The notes: generated by a model from the sequence alone, not told the origin. Numbered from the stretch's first letter, positions 11,081 to 21,048 are shown. The stretch: DNA of 64,000 nt from Woeseiaceae bacterium (GCA_028277185.1 JANQGQ010000009.1:171913-235912); one strand, 5' to 3'. Program-made: numbers and translations.

Positions 11081-12529
11081 TCAGGCGACGAGCAGGGCCA
11101 TGAACTCGTCTACGGCGGTTTCACGAAGCGCGTCGCGATCGGCGGTCAGCGCGGCGAGCGCCTCCCACTGGCCGGCCGCCAGCTTCGGCGAGACGCTGTC
11201 CACGAACTTCTGCTTGAGGACCGGTATGCCCTCGGCGCGGCGCTCGCGATGGCCGATGGGGAAATGCACCTCGATCCGGTCGCTGCTCGAGCCGTCCTTG
11301 AAGAACACCTGCACCGCATTGCCGATATAGCGCTTGTCGGGATCGAAGTAGTCCTTCGTAAAAGCCTCGTTCTCCCGGACCTCCATCCTGTCGCGCAGCG
11401 CGTCGATGCGCGGGTCCGACGCCACGTCGTCCTCGTAGTCCGCGGCCGTCAGGCGGCCGAAGATCAACGGCACGGCAACCATGTACTGGATGCAGTGGTC
11501 GCGGTCGGCGGGGTTGTCGAGCGGCCCGGTCTTGTCGATGATGCGCACGCCGGCCTCCTGGGTCTCGATCACGACCTTGTCGATGTCGTCGATGCGGCCG
11601 GCTACGGTGTCGTGCAGCGTCATGGCCGCTTCGACCGCGGTCTGCGAGTGAAATTCCGCCGGATAGGAGATCTTGAACAGCACGTTCTCCATGACGTAGC
11701 TGCCGTAGCCGCGCTGGAATTCGAACGGCTTACCCTTGAACAGGACGTCGTAGTAGCCCCAGGTCTTCGCGCTCAGCGCGGACGGATAGCCCATCTCGCC
11801 GGTCATCGCGATCAGCGCGAGGCGCACCGCGCGGCTCGTCGCGTCGCCGGCCGCCCAGCTCTTCCGCGAGCCGGTGTTCGGCGCATGCCGGTAGGTCCTG
11901 AGCGAGCAGCCGTCGATCCACGCGTTCGATACGGCGTTCAGTACCGTCTCGCGATCGCCGCCGAGCATGCGCGTCACGACCGCCGTGGACGCGATCCTGA
12001 CGAGCAGCACGTGATCGAGGCCGACGCGGTTGTAGCTGTTCTCGAGCGCGAGGACACCCTGGATCTCGTGCGCCTTGATGGCCGCCGTGAGCACGTCGTG
12101 CATCGTCAGCGGCGCCTTGCCCTCGGCGCGGGCCTGGCGGCTCAGGTAATCGGCGACCGCGAGGATGCCACCGAGATTGTCCGACGGATGTCCCCACTCG
12201 GCTGCCAGCCACGTGTCGTTGAAGTCGAGCCAGCGGTTCATGGCACCGATGTTGAACGCTGCCTGCACCGGCTCCAGCTCGTAGGACGTGCCCGGGACGC
12301 GGGCGCCGCCAGCCAGCGTCGCGCCCGGCACGACCGGTCCTAAGAGCTTCGTGCAGGCCGGGTAATCGAGCGCCTGAAAACCGCAGGCCAGCGTGTCCAT
12401 GAGGCAGTAGTGCGCGGTTTCGTAAGCGAGATCGGAATCGATATCGACGCCGCACACGTAGTCGGCGATGTCGACGAGGACCTGATCCCAGTCGGGTCGG
12501 ACGGCAGAGCGGATATCGGCTCCAGACAT
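11081..12529 (-). CDS. prpD: 2-methylcitrate dehydratase PrpD
   Basis: This 482-aa MmgE/PrpD-family enzyme dehydrates 2-methylcitrate to 2-methyl-cis-aconitate without an iron-sulfur cluster. Length matches E. coli PrpD (483), and typical segments such as [20 protein letters not shown] and SYNRVGLDH are present. It lies downstream of prpB and prpC on the same strand, and no acnD or prpF alternative is visible here. Together the three genes convert propionyl-CoA and oxaloacetate to pyruvate and succinate, with aconitase supplied elsewhere. Confidence 0.94.
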   Translation of the reverse strand: MSGADIRSAVRPDWDQVLVDIADYVCGVDIDSDLAYETAHYCLMDTLACGFQALDYPACTKLLGPVVPGATLAGGARVPGTSYELEPVQAAFNIGAMNRWLDFNDTWLAAEWGHPSDNLGGILAVADYLSRQARAEGKAPLTMHDVLTAAIKAHEIQGVLALENSYNRVGLDHVLLVRIASTAVVTRMLGGDRETVLNAVSNAWIDGCSLRTYRHAPNTGSRKSWAAGDATSRAVRLALIAMTGEMGYPSALSAKTWGYYDVLFKGKPFEFQRGYGSYVMENVLFKISYPAEFHSQTAVEAAMTLHDTVAGRIDDIDKVVIETQEAGVRIIDKTGPLDNPADRDHCIQYMVAVPLIFGRLTAADYEDDVASDPRIDALRDRMEVRENEAFTKDYFDPDKRYIGNAVQVFFKDGSSSDRIEVHFPIGHRERRAEGIPVLKQKFVDSVSPKLAAGQWEALAALTADRDALRETAVDEFMALLVA

Positions 12530-12550
12530 GTAGATTTCTCCGGTTGGGCA

Positions 12551-12569
12551 CCGGCCGCGTAACGGCCGG
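12551..12569. other. Perfect hairpin between prpC and prpD
   Basis: CCGGCCG-5 nt-CGGCCGG forms a 7 bp GC stem in the 78-base gap between prpC and prpD. No T-run follows on the minus strand, so it may be an attenuating or mRNA-stabilising stem rather than a terminator. Confidence 0.5.
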
Positions 12570-12607
12570 CGTTGAGTTTGTTGAGAAGAGGGTTGGGAGT
12601 GGACGTG

Positions 12608-13732
12608 TCAGCCGCGCTCGGCGATCGGCACCCAGGGCTTGAGATCGGGACCGATGTAGTCGGCCGCCGGGCGGATCAGCTTGTTGTTCGCGCGCTGCTC
12701 CATGATGTGCGCCGCCCAGCCGGTGATCCGGGAGCACACGAAGATCGGCGTGAACAGGTAGGTCGGCACGCCCATGAAGTGATACACGGTCGCCGCATAG
12801 AAGTCCGCGTTTGCGAACAGCTTCTTTTCGTCCCACATGACTTTCTCGATCGCTTCCGACACCGGGAAGAGCACGGTGTCCCCGGCTTCTCCGGCGAGAC
12901 GCTTCGACATGCGCTTGTTGATCGCATTGCGCGGATCGGACGTCGTATACACCCGGTGGCCGAAGCCCATGATGAGGTCCTTGTTGGCGAGCATCTCGTG
13001 CACGCCCTTCGTCGCGGCCTCGGCGGAGTCGAATTTCTGAATCAGCTCCATGGCGGCCTCGTTGGCGCCGCCGTGCAGCGGGCCGCGCAGCGCACCGATC
13101 GCGCCCGTCACGGCGGAGTGCATGTCCGACAGCGTCCCGGTGATGACGCGACCGGCGAAGGTCGACGCGTTGAACTCGTGTTCCGCGTACAGAATCAGCG
13201 TCGTGTCGAGCGATTGCTGATGCAGCCTGGACGGCTCCTTGCCGTGCAGCATGTGGAGGATGTGACCGGAGATGCTGTCGTCATCGGTTTCGGTATCGAT
13301 GCGCTCGCCGTCCGCGTGGAAGCGGTGCCAGTACACCATCATCGACGGCAGGCAAGCGAACAGCCGATCGGCGACGTCTTCCTGCCCGGAGAAGTCGCGT
13401 TCCGTTTCGAGATTGCCGAGGAAGGACACGCCGGTACGCAGCACATCCATCGGATGCGCGTCGCCGGGGATCATCTCGAGCACCGTCTTCAACGCATCGG
13501 GCAGGCCCCGGTTCGCCTTGATTTTCGCGATGTAGGCATCGAGTTCTCCCTGCGTGGGCAGGTCGCCTCTGAGCAACAGGTAAGCCACCTCCATGAAGGT
13601 CGCGTTGTCCGCGAGGTCGTCGATGTCGTAGCCGCAATAGGTCAGGCCGGCACCTTCCTTGCCGACCGTGCACAGCGCGGTTTGGCCCGCCGTCACGCCG
13701 GCCAGACCGCCGGTCTTCTTCGTATCTGCCAT
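12608..13732 (-). CDS. prpC: 2-methylcitrate synthase PrpC
   Basis: This 374-aa citrate synthase-family enzyme condenses propionyl-CoA with oxaloacetate. The N-terminus (GLAGVTAGQTALCTV, then LTYCGYDIDDLA) and length are those of the short, dimeric methylcitrate synthase class. Catalytic regions visible include GALRGPLHGGANE and GFGHRVY (active-site His), with the aspartate in the later segment FYAATVYHFMGVP. Placement between prpB and prpD makes the methylcitrate role firm. Confidence 0.95.
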   Translation of the reverse strand: MADTKKTGGLAGVTAGQTALCTVGKEGAGLTYCGYDIDDLADNATFMEVAYLLLRGDLPTQGELDAYIAKIKANRGLPDALKTVLEMIPGDAHPMDVLRTGVSFLGNLETERDFSGQEDVADRLFACLPSMMVYWHRFHADGERIDTETDDDSISGHILHMLHGKEPSRLHQQSLDTTLILYAEHEFNASTFAGRVITGTLSDMHSAVTGAIGALRGPLHGGANEAAMELIQKFDSAEAATKGVHEMLANKDLIMGFGHRVYTTSDPRNAINKRMSKRLAGEAGDTVLFPVSEAIEKVMWDEKKLFANADFYAATVYHFMGVPTYLFTPIFVCSRITGWAAHIMEQRANNKLIRPAADYIGPDLKPWVPIAERG

Positions 13733-13779
13733 GTCGTTCTCCCCGGCAGGCGTCGCACCCGCCCGCTAGCGTCTTCTCG

Positions 13780-14667
13780 TTAGTTTCCGGTCTTGAGTCC
13801 CTTCTCCGCGAACAGCTCGTCGAGCTTGTCCTCATAGGCCTGATAGCCGAGAACGTCGTAGAGCTCGACGCGCGTCTGCATGAGATCGAGCGCGCCTTTC
13901 GAGGTGCCGTCGGCGGCGATCGCGGCATACACGGATTCCGCCGCTTTCGACATCGCGCGAAAGGCGCTCAGCGGATAAAGGGTCATCGCAACGCCGACCG
14001 CGGCGAGTTCGTCCGCCGTGAACAGCGGCGTTTTGCCGAACTCCGTCAGGTTCGCGAGTACCGGCGCTCCCACGGCGCGCGTGAACTCCCGGTACTCCTC
14101 CGCCGTCGTCAGCGCTTCGGCGAAGATCATGTCGGCGCCGGCCTCGACGTAGGCTGCCGCGCGGTCGAGCGCCGCCTGCTGGCCTTCGACCGCGTGCGCG
14201 TCGGTACGCGCCATGATGCCGAACTTCGGGTCGGTCCGGCCGTCGGCCGCGGCTTTGATGCGGTCGCACATCTCGGCGGTGTCGACCAAGGCCTTGCCCG
14301 GCCGATGGCCACAGCGTTTCACGGCCACCTGATCTTCGATGTGGCAGGCCGCGGCACCCGCGCGGATCATCTCGCGGACGGTCCGGCCAATCATGAAAGC
14401 GCTGCCCCAGCCCGTGTCGGCATCGACGAGGAGCGGCAGTTGGGTCGCGCCGGCGATCCGGCGGATGTCTTCGCACACGTCGTTGAGCGTCGTCATCGCC
14501 AGATCCGGCAGGCCGAACGAAGCGTTCGCGACGCCCGCTCCGGAAAGATAGATGGCCTTGTGGCCGGCCCGTTCTGCCAGCAGCGCCGTGTAGGCATTGA
14601 TCGTCCCGACGATCTTCAGCGGTCGTTCAACGTCGAGCGCGGCCCTGAATCGTGCTCCTGCACTCAT
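13780..14667 (-). CDS. prpB: 2-methylisocitrate lyase PrpB
   Basis: This 295-aa enzyme of the isocitrate lyase/PEP mutase superfamily cleaves 2-methylisocitrate to pyruvate and succinate. The catalytic loop KRCGHR is at residues 117-122 with C119, and the metal-binding motifs DADTGWG and HIEDQ precede it. It is the first gene of prpB-prpC-prpD. Its ribosome site AGGA lies inside a palindrome (14670-14685), which suggests regulation at the start of the operon. No prpR regulator is adjacent. Confidence 0.96.
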   Translation of the reverse strand: MSAGARFRAALDVERPLKIVGTINAYTALLAERAGHKAIYLSGAGVANASFGLPDLAMTTLNDVCEDIRRIAGATQLPLLVDADTGWGSAFMIGRTVREMIRAGAAACHIEDQVAVKRCGHRPGKALVDTAEMCDRIKAAADGRTDPKFGIMARTDAHAVEGQQAALDRAAAYVEAGADMIFAEALTTAEEYREFTRAVGAPVLANLTEFGKTPLFTADELAAVGVAMTLYPLSAFRAMSKAAESVYAAIAADGTSKGALDLMQTRVELYDVLGYQAYEDKLDELFAEKGLKTGN

Positions 14668-14669
14668 TT

Positions 14670-14685
14670 TTTAATCCTGATTAAA
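14670..14685 (-). promoter_or_regulatory. Palindrome over the prpB ribosome-binding site
   Basis: TTTAATC-CT-GATTAAA is a perfect 7 bp inverted repeat with a 2-base centre, ending 3 bases from the prpB start codon. The only Shine-Dalgarno-like bases (AGGA on the minus strand, 14675-14678) fall in its middle. A bound repressor, or a short RNA stem, could therefore block initiation. The binding factor is unknown. Confidence 0.5.
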
Positions 14686-14833
14686 GCGCGGCGGGGGCGG
14701 GATTCTACTTCAGCGCGAGGCCCATTCCCAAATAGAGCAAAACGGAAAATTTTAGCCTCGGCGAACCGGCGACGCTTGCGCCGCGAACGGTACACTACGC
14801 CCTCTTTCGATCAACAAGTCCGAGGCAAACCCG

Positions 14834-15964
14834 ATGAAGCGTCTGCTCCTGACCGCTCTCACCCTGCTGACCAGCGCTGGCGCCGCCAGCGACACGCTGC
14901 CGTTCGACGTCGAGGCGATAGCGTCCTTCGACGAGCCGTGGGCGATGGCCTTCCTGCCCGACGGCCACCTGCTGGTCACCGAGAAGAAAGGCCGCCTGCT
15001 CATCGTCAGCCAGGACGGTTCGAGCATCCGGGGCGTGCGCGGCGTCCCCGATGTCGACTACGGCGGCCAGGGCGGCTTCGGCGACGTGGCGCTGCATCCG
15101 GACTTCGAGGACAACGGACTCGTCTACCTGAGCTACGCCGAGGCAGGCGTCGGCGACACGCGCGGCGCGGCGGTCGCGCGCGGCGTTCTGGAGATCGGCG
15201 AACGCAGCGGCCGCCTCACGGACGTCGAGGTCATCTGGCGGCAGTATCCGAAGATGCTGGGCCGCGGCCATTACGGGCACCGCCTGCTGTTCGATGCCGA
15301 CGGCTATCTTTGGATCTCCTCGGGGGACCGGCAGAAGTTCACGCCCTCGCAGGACATGCAGTCGAACGTCGGCAAGATCCTGCGGCTCAACGACGACGGC
15401 TCGATACCCGGAGACAATCCCTTCGTGGACTACCTCGCGACGGATGCTTTCGTCGACGACGAAGCCGTGTATGGAGAAATCTGGTCCATCGGCCATCGCA
15501 ACCCGCTGGGTATCGACCTCGACCTGGACGGCGGCCTCTGGAACATCGAGATGGGTCCGCTGCACGGCGACGAGCTGAACCGCGTCGAGCGGGGCGCCAA
15601 CTACGGCTACCCGATCGTCTCCGACGGCGATCATTACGACCGGCGCGAGATCCCCGATCACGACACGCGGCCTGAGTTCGCGGCACCCGCCGTCTCCTGG
15701 GTGCCCGCAATCTCGCCCGGCGATCTGATGATCTATCGCGGCGAGCTGTTCCGCGACTGGCGCGGGGACGCGTTCGCCGCCGGGCTGTCGGCGCAGGCGA
15801 TCGTGCGTATCGAGCTCGACGGCGACCGCGCGCGGGAGGCCGAACGGTTTCCGATGGGCGCTCGAATCCGCAGTCTGGTCGAAGGTCCGGACGGCGCGAT
15901 CTGGGTACTCGAGGACGAGCGCCGCGCGAGCCAGGGCAGGCTCTTGAAGCTGACGCCCAGGTAG
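14834..15964 (+). CDS. PQQ-dependent sugar dehydrogenase (soluble aldose type)
   Basis: This 376-aa secreted beta-propeller resembles soluble PQQ glucose/aldose dehydrogenases (YliI/Asd family), which oxidise sugars in the periplasm. A signal peptide covers residues 1-18 (cut near AGAAS|D). Family landmarks are PWAMAFLPDG, GGQGGFGDVALHPDF, GRGHYGHRLLFDADGYLWISSGDR, WSIGHRNPLGIDLD and GPLHGDELNRVERGANYGYP. The catalytic histidine is likely in the GHYGHR segment. It is divergent from prpB with a 166-base gap. The real substrate cannot be told. Confidence 0.88.
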   Translation: MKRLLLTALTLLTSAGAASDTLPFDVEAIASFDEPWAMAFLPDGHLLVTEKKGRLLIVSQDGSSIRGVRGVPDVDYGGQGGFGDVALHPDFEDNGLVYLSYAEAGVGDTRGAAVARGVLEIGERSGRLTDVEVIWRQYPKMLGRGHYGHRLLFDADGYLWISSGDRQKFTPSQDMQSNVGKILRLNDDGSIPGDNPFVDYLATDAFVDDEAVYGEIWSIGHRNPLGIDLDLDGGLWNIEMGPLHGDELNRVERGANYGYPIVSDGDHYDRREIPDHDTRPEFAAPAVSWVPAISPGDLMIYRGELFRDWRGDAFAAGLSAQAIVRIELDGDRAREAERFPMGARIRSLVEGPDGAIWVLEDERRASQGRLLKLTPR

Positions 15965-15973
15965 CCAAAACAT

Positions 15974-16114
15974 GCGACACCCGCGCAGGTTCAGACTTTG
16001 TCAGGAGGCACCCGGAATTTGTGACTCCCGGACAGGTTCAGGCTTCGTCAGGAGGGACACGGAACCTGCGACAACCGGACAGGCTCAGGCCTCGTCTGGA
16101 GAGACCCGAAACCT
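15974..16114. repeat. Three tandem copies of a 47 bp repeat
   Basis: Units are 15974-16020, 16021-16067 and 16068-16114, with a broken fourth start at 16115. Copies share a GCGAC...GACAGGTTCAGG...GTCAGGAG...GGAACCT pattern with scattered substitutions. In the middle unit CAGGTTC and GAACCTG are inverted repeats that can pair. The array fills the gap between two convergent genes and may act as a bidirectional terminator or REP-like element. Confidence 0.85.
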
Positions 16115-16128
16115 GCGACGCCCAAGAC

Positions 16129-17433
16129 TCACAGCAGACCGGCGCGCTTGATCGCAAAGTAGCGGCTGGTTATGGCCGCGGGGAGGTCGTCGCTCAGACA
16201 GTCGTCGACAAACACCCCGCGCGCCTTGAGGAGATTCTGTGCCTCCCGGCGCTGGGCCAGGTACTGGTTCGTCGCGGCATAGGTGATGGCGCTCTCGAGC
16301 CCGCCGACGGGACGTTCGAGCCGCTCATCGAGCGCGCGCTCGCGCAGTGAGGCCAGCATGACCAGGTGACGCCGGTTCAGCAGTGTCGTCGCCAGCCGGA
16401 GATCCTCGGAGTCCTCCTCACGGACGTTGCTCAGGAACACGATCAGCGAGCGGCGCCGCTGGCGGACGGCCAGTTCGGTTGCCGCACCGACGTAGTCGAT
16501 CTCGATGGCGGCCGGGTTGACGTCGTAGACGTGGTTCAGGATGCCGTTGATAGCCGTCATCCCCTTCCGCGGGGGCAGCCACCGCCGGCTGTCGCCGACG
16601 GTCATGACGCCGATCGCGTCACCCTGCCGCAGGGCGACGTAGGCCATCAGGAGCATCGCGTTCAACGCGTGATCGAAGTGGCTGAGTTCGGCATCCCGCG
16701 CCAGCATCCGGCGGCCGGCGTCGAGCAGAAACACGACCTGCTGGTCGCGCTCGTCCTGATACTCGCGCGCGATCAGCCGGGTCATCCGCGACGTGGCTTT
16801 CCAGTCGATCGCGCGCAGGCTGTCGCCGTCCCGATAGTCGCGCAGCTGATGGAACTCGATGCCCTCGCCGCGCCGGCGGCTCATGCGTACGCCGGCAAGC
16901 TGCAGGTGATTCTCGACCTCGTAGGCCAGAAGCTTCCGGATAGTCGAGTAGTTCGGGTAAACGCGCAGCGAGTCGACGAGGGGCAGGCGAATCCGCCGCC
17001 ACCACAGCCCGAGCGGCGAAGCCTGCCGGAGGTCCGTCCCCTCGAAGCGAAACAGACCGCGGGCCGTGGGCCTGAGCTCGTACCCGACTTCCGCGAACCG
17101 GCCGGCCGCGACGGTCGCAGCGGCCGGCAGACCGCGGCTGGCGAATCCCGGCGGGTGCAGATCGTAGAGCACGACGTCGACGGTTTTCGGCCCGGCGTTG
17201 CGGATGACGAAGCTGACCTCGGACCAGGTGGCAAGCGCCATCGAACCGGGCAGGCGGCGCTCGATTTCCGGCGGCGGACGGCTGAACCCGCGCAGTGCGT
17301 CGACGGCGGCGACGACCGCGGCCGCCGCGCCGGCCGCGAGCCAGGCTTCGGCGGCCGCCGGATAGAAAGCCGCAAGAGCGGCCAGCGCCAGCAGCAGCCC
17401 GACGGCTATGAATAATGGAGAACGCGGAATCAC
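16129..17433 (-). CDS. DUF58 domain protein of a MoxR cluster
   Basis: This 434-aa protein has two N-terminal membrane helices (residues about 8-50), a beta-rich middle region, and the DUF58 block near residues 190-230 (GEGIEFHQLRDYRDGDSLRAIDWK). A von Willebrand A-like fold with VVFLLDAG follows. DUF58 proteins accompany MoxR AAA+ ATPases and are thought to be their client or adaptor. The start overlaps the moxR stop by 4 bases, and this is the last gene of the cluster. Confidence 0.9.
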   Translation of the reverse strand: MIPRSPLFIAVGLLLALAALAAFYPAAAEAWLAAGAAAAVVAAVDALRGFSRPPPEIERRLPGSMALATWSEVSFVIRNAGPKTVDVVLYDLHPPGFASRGLPAAATVAAGRFAEVGYELRPTARGLFRFEGTDLRQASPLGLWWRRIRLPLVDSLRVYPNYSTIRKLLAYEVENHLQLAGVRMSRRRGEGIEFHQLRDYRDGDSLRAIDWKATSRMTRLIAREYQDERDQQVVFLLDAGRRMLARDAELSHFDHALNAMLLMAYVALRQGDAIGVMTVGDSRRWLPPRKGMTAINGILNHVYDVNPAAIEIDYVGAATELAVRQRRRSLIVFLSNVREEDSEDLRLATTLLNRRHLVMLASLRERALDERLERPVGGLESAITYAATNQYLAQRREAQNLLKARGVFVDDCLSDDLPAAITSRYFAIKRAGLL

Positions 17434-18404
17434 CGGCGCGGCGCGCTCACGCCTTCGAGCAGTTCGCTCAGGATATCGTCGGGCCGATAGGCCTCGATCT
17501 CGAGCTCCGGCGCCAGCGCGATCCGGTGACGCAGGGCCGGCAGCGTCACCCGCTTCACGTCGTCCGGCGTCACGAAGTCGCGGTCTTCGAGCACGGCGCT
17601 TGCCCGCGCCGCGCGAATCAGCGCAATCGAGCCGCGCGGACCGGCGCCCATTCGGATGCCGCTGGCCTCACGCGTTTCCCTGACGATGCGGACGGCGTAG
17701 TCGATGACGGACTCGTCCATGCGGGTACGGGCGACGAGCGTCTGCGCGGCGATGACGTCGGCCGGCTGCATGACCGTTCGGACGGCCCCGATGTCCAGCG
17801 TATCGCCGACCCGGCCGCCCGTGACGGTCGACACGACGGCGACCTCGTCCGCGTGGCTCGGATAGTCGATGAGTACCTTTAGCAGGAAGCGGTCGAGCTG
17901 CGCTTCGGGCAGCGGATAGGTCCCTTCGTGCTCGACCGGATTCTGGGTCGCGACGGTCATGAACGGCGGCGCGACCGGCGCCGACTGCCCCTCGATCGTT
18001 ACCTGGTTCTCCTGCATGACCTCGAGCAGCGCGGCCTGAGTCTTTGCGGGGGCCCGGTTGATCTCGTCGGCAAGCAGCAGATTCGCGAACACGGGGCCGC
18101 GGCGGATCCGAAAGGTCTCGGTCTTCGGGTTGTAGACCGCGTGGCCGCTGACGTCGCTCGGCATGAGGTCCGGCGTAAACTGAATGCGCGAGAACCGTCC
18201 GCCGAAGGTGGCCGCCAGCGCCTTGACCAGAAGCGTCTTGCCGAGTCCGGGCACGCCCTCCAGCAACACATGGCCGCCCGCAAGCAGCGCGAGGATCACG
18301 CCGTCGACGACGTCCTGCTGGCCAACGAAGGCCCGGGCGATTTCGTCCCGCAATTCGGTCGTCCGCGCCCGGAGGCTTGCGCTGGCGTCGACGCTTTCGT
18401 TCAT
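17430..18404 (-). CDS. MoxR-family AAA+ ATPase
   Basis: This 324-aa ATPase probably acts as a chaperone for maturation of an envelope complex. Motifs are Walker A EGVPGLGKT (residues about 49-57), Walker B LLLADEINRAPAKTQ, sensor-1 VATQNP, and the arginine finger region LPEAQLDRFL. Genes on both sides overlap it by 4 bases. MoxR with DUF58, DUF4129 and DUF4350 partners is a recurring gammaproteobacterial set of unproved function. Confidence 0.94.
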   Translation of the reverse strand: MNESVDASASLRARTTELRDEIARAFVGQQDVVDGVILALLAGGHVLLEGVPGLGKTLLVKALAATFGGRFSRIQFTPDLMPSDVSGHAVYNPKTETFRIRRGPVFANLLLADEINRAPAKTQAALLEVMQENQVTIEGQSAPVAPPFMTVATQNPVEHEGTYPLPEAQLDRFLLKVLIDYPSHADEVAVVSTVTGGRVGDTLDIGAVRTVMQPADVIAAQTLVARTRMDESVIDYAVRIVRETREASGIRMGAGPRGSIALIRAARASAVLEDRDFVTPDDVKRVTLPALRHRIALAPELEIEAYRPDDILSELLEGVSAPRR

Positions 18405-19552
18405 AGCGATTTCCTTAAGTCCTGTAGCTCATGAATGACGTTGGCAAAACCCGCCGGGCGCTCGCTTGCGTCGGGCAGGAGCAACGCATACACCTCGCCC
18501 GTGGATCGGCCCGTGAGGTGAGCGATACGTTCGGCCTGCTGTTGCAGCGGCAGCCGGCCGATCCCGGGGTGTCGGCGATCCGCGGCGTCGATGAGCGCCT
18601 GCCGGACGGCCGCGGTCAGGGTGTGGGGGCCGTCGTGCCGCCACGCAAACTCGCCGGCGGCCGCGACGTGCTCGAGAACCGAGCGGCGATCTTCGCCGGG
18701 CGGCACGATCCACGGCCCGAAACGCGGCATCGCCGCCCACAGCCATAGCAGCATGAGCAGGACGAACATCAGGATAAGCTCGGGCACGGCCTGCCAGATG
18801 AGCGCAAGGAGCGACGGGTAGGCGATGCCGTAGATTATCCAGACCTTGCCGGGCTCGACGTAGCCCGCGACGATGTCGAGCAGGAAGCGAGCGTGATCGA
18901 AGCGACCGATGGACGCATTGACGAAGACCCCGGACGGTGCGACCGCGGTTACGAAGCCGTTGCCGACCGGCAGACGCACCGCAAGATTGCCGTGCTCGTC
19001 GGCGACGGTCGCAATGTTCTCCGGCGCGGCGGCCTCTCCGGGCGGGCCGTGGATCAGGAGCCGGCGGCTCGAGTAAGGCTGGTAGAGTGCATAGTCCGCG
19101 GCCTCCATGGGGGCGTCATCCTGCTCCGGCGAGATGGCGACCGCTACTTCGGCGTCGGGCGCGCTGAGACCGAGCCCGAAGGCATCGAACAGCGGCTCGG
19201 CTGCCGTGCCCTCGCCGACCGGCGCCAGCAGCACGAGGTGACCGCCTTGTTCCGCGACCCAGTCGTAGAGCGTCGCCAGCTCCTCGCCGGCCGCAAGCTC
19301 CGTACCGATTCGCAGCATCAGCGTGTCCGAGCCGGGCGGCAGCCATTCGGTGGGCACCAGATCCACGCGCGACGCAGCCTCGATGCCGAGTTCCAGAAGC
19401 AGCCGCTCGGCCGCATAAAACGGATTGCGCGCCGCCTCGCCGCTATAGCCGGTATAGACCTCGTCTTCCCGGCGTTCGTGCGTCAGCAGGAATACGCTCC
19501 CGAGTGCCGCGACGATCAGCAACGGCAGACCGACCGCGACGAGCGCCCTCAT
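18401..19552 (-). CDS. DUF4350 membrane protein
   Basis: This 383-aa protein has an N-terminal membrane helix (residues about 5-24), a long extracytoplasmic region with the GYSGEAARNPFYAAERLL segment typical of DUF4350, a second hydrophobic helix pair near 265-292, and a cytoplasmic tail. The extracytoplasmic part resembles a GATase-like or ABC-substrate-like fold in this family. It overlaps both neighbours by 4 bases. Function is unknown. Confidence 0.85.
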   Translation of the reverse strand: MRALVAVGLPLLIVAALGSVFLLTHERREDEVYTGYSGEAARNPFYAAERLLLELGIEAASRVDLVPTEWLPPGSDTLMLRIGTELAAGEELATLYDWVAEQGGHLVLLAPVGEGTAAEPLFDAFGLGLSAPDAEVAVAISPEQDDAPMEAADYALYQPYSSRRLLIHGPPGEAAAPENIATVADEHGNLAVRLPVGNGFVTAVAPSGVFVNASIGRFDHARFLLDIVAGYVEPGKVWIIYGIAYPSLLALIWQAVPELILMFVLLMLLWLWAAMPRFGPWIVPPGEDRRSVLEHVAAAGEFAWRHDGPHTLTAAVRQALIDAADRRHPGIGRLPLQQQAERIAHLTGRSTGEVYALLLPDASERPAGFANVIHELQDLRKSL

Positions 19553-21048
19553 GCGGCTTCCGTTCCGAAGGCCATGCCGTACCCCTTAAGCAAGGTTTCG
19601 AGTTCTTCGACGGACGGTGGGCGAGCGCCGTACGCGGTTCGAACCCAAGTCTCGACCACCGAGCGAAAGTAGCGACTGCGTGCCGCATCGGCCTGCGCAT
19701 CCACGGCCTTAAGACAGGCGCTTTCGGTCGCGCTGTCGGGCAAGCGCACACCGTGCTGAGCCACGCTGGCGAACACGCTTGCCCGGTACAGGAGCGACAG
19801 CGCCTCGCGCCGCTGGCCGTTCGCCCACAACGAGCGGACCGCCGCGGGCACGTCGTCCGGCAGCGTCTCGGCGCTGATCTCCCCGCCGGCTATCGAAACG
19901 CGCCGGGGCGGCTGTCCCCGCCGCGGCCCGCGCGCGAGGAACGGCAGCCACAGATCGCGCCTCAGATAGAGCCACAAAGCCAACAGACCTACCAGCACCC
20001 AAAGACCGAACTCGACGACGTAGCTCACGAGAAGGCTCAAGACTCTGAAGACATCGGACTCGCCGGTGTCTGCCTCGTCATCCGCATCGAACTCGTACTT
20101 CGGCCGCCACACCATCCGCGTCTCGCTGTCCGTGAGCGCCTCGTCCGCGAACGTGGCGTCCAACGCCTCCGCGTAGTCGGACTCGGCCCAGTAACCGGCA
20201 AAGCCCGGATCGTTGTCGGCGTCCGCCCCGTCGGCGAGACTTACGGCCGGCAGCGCGATGCACACTGCGATGAGCAGCGACGCGGCGATCGCGGCACGAC
20301 GCGAGACCATGCGCCGAAACGCAACCTCGATGTCCCAGGCTTCTAGCCGCGTGCGGCAGTTGATGTAAAGCCCGAAACCCGCACCGACGAACCAGGGTTC
20401 GAGCAGCGACTGCGCGAGATAGAACAGCAGCAGATTGGCGGCGCTTGCGTGACGGCTGTCCGCTTCGAACAGCGAAAACGCAAAGTCGAATGCGGACCAT
20501 GACCGGTATTCGACGGGGATCAGGGTCAGCGCCCCGAGCAGCACGCCGAGGTAAACGACCGCGACGAGATGGTGATACGCCACCGTCAGACCGACGCCGT
20601 GGTTCAGCAAGCTGTTGTTGAGCACGGCGGCCCGCTTGCGGCGCTCGCTGCCGGATAGCCGCTCGAGCTGCGTGACCGGCATCGCGATCGACCGGGCGAA
20701 GTGCAGACGCCACGGCGTCAGCAGAAAAAGCCGGTTACGCCAGGCAAACGCCGGCGTCGACCGGATCGTGCGACCGACCTCCGGGGCTCCGCCGAACAGC
20801 CGGCGGGAGATGATGTCGAGTACCGGCGCGTCGACGACCGGCTCGAGCCACCAGTAAACCAGCAGAGCGAGTCCGGGCCAGGGACTGAGGTAAACGATCC
20901 CGAGCGCGAGAACGAGGAGCGGCAGCGAGGTCGCGAACCATGCCCGATAAATCGCCGCGGCGTCCCTGCGAACGAGGCGGACACCCAGGTCGGCCGCCTC
21001 CCATGCGCTGCGCGGGCGCAGCTCGGCCGTTACGGCGTCAAGATTCAT
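19549..21048 (-). CDS. DUF4129 multi-pass membrane protein
   Basis: This 499-aa protein has several membrane helices (around 40-70, 150-180, 205-225, 255-275 and 345-370) and a soluble C-terminus (about 400-499) matching DUF4129, with REALSLLYRASVF and the tail motif ATESACLKAV. An Asp/Glu-rich extracytoplasmic stretch lies near residues 278-325. It sits between the SpoIIM-like and DUF4350 genes, with overlaps of 11 and 4 bases. Function is not known. Confidence 0.82.
   Translation of the reverse strand: MNLDAVTAELRPRSAWEAADLGVRLVRRDAAAIYRAWFATSLPLLVLALGIVYLSPWPGLALLVYWWLEPVVDAPVLDIISRRLFGGAPEVGRTIRSTPAFAWRNRLFLLTPWRLHFARSIAMPVTQLERLSGSERRKRAAVLNNSLLNHGVGLTVAYHHLVAVVYLGVLLGALTLIPVEYRSWSAFDFAFSLFEADSRHASAANLLLFYLAQSLLEPWFVGAGFGLYINCRTRLEAWDIEVAFRRMVSRRAAIAASLLIAVCIALPAVSLADGADADNDPGFAGYWAESDYAEALDATFADEALTDSETRMVWRPKYEFDADDEADTGESDVFRVLSLLVSYVVEFGLWVLVGLLALWLYLRRDLWLPFLARGPRRGQPPRRVSIAGGEISAETLPDDVPAAVRSLWANGQRREALSLLYRASVFASVAQHGVRLPDSATESACLKAVDAQADAARSRYFRSVVETWVRTAYGARPPSVEELETLLKGYGMAFGTEAA

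Noticed and set aside
16021..16350. 109-codon plus-strand frame over the 47 bp repeats and the end of the DUF58 gene
   Set aside because: It starts in the repeat and runs antisense to the DUF58 gene, with no ribosome site or family match.
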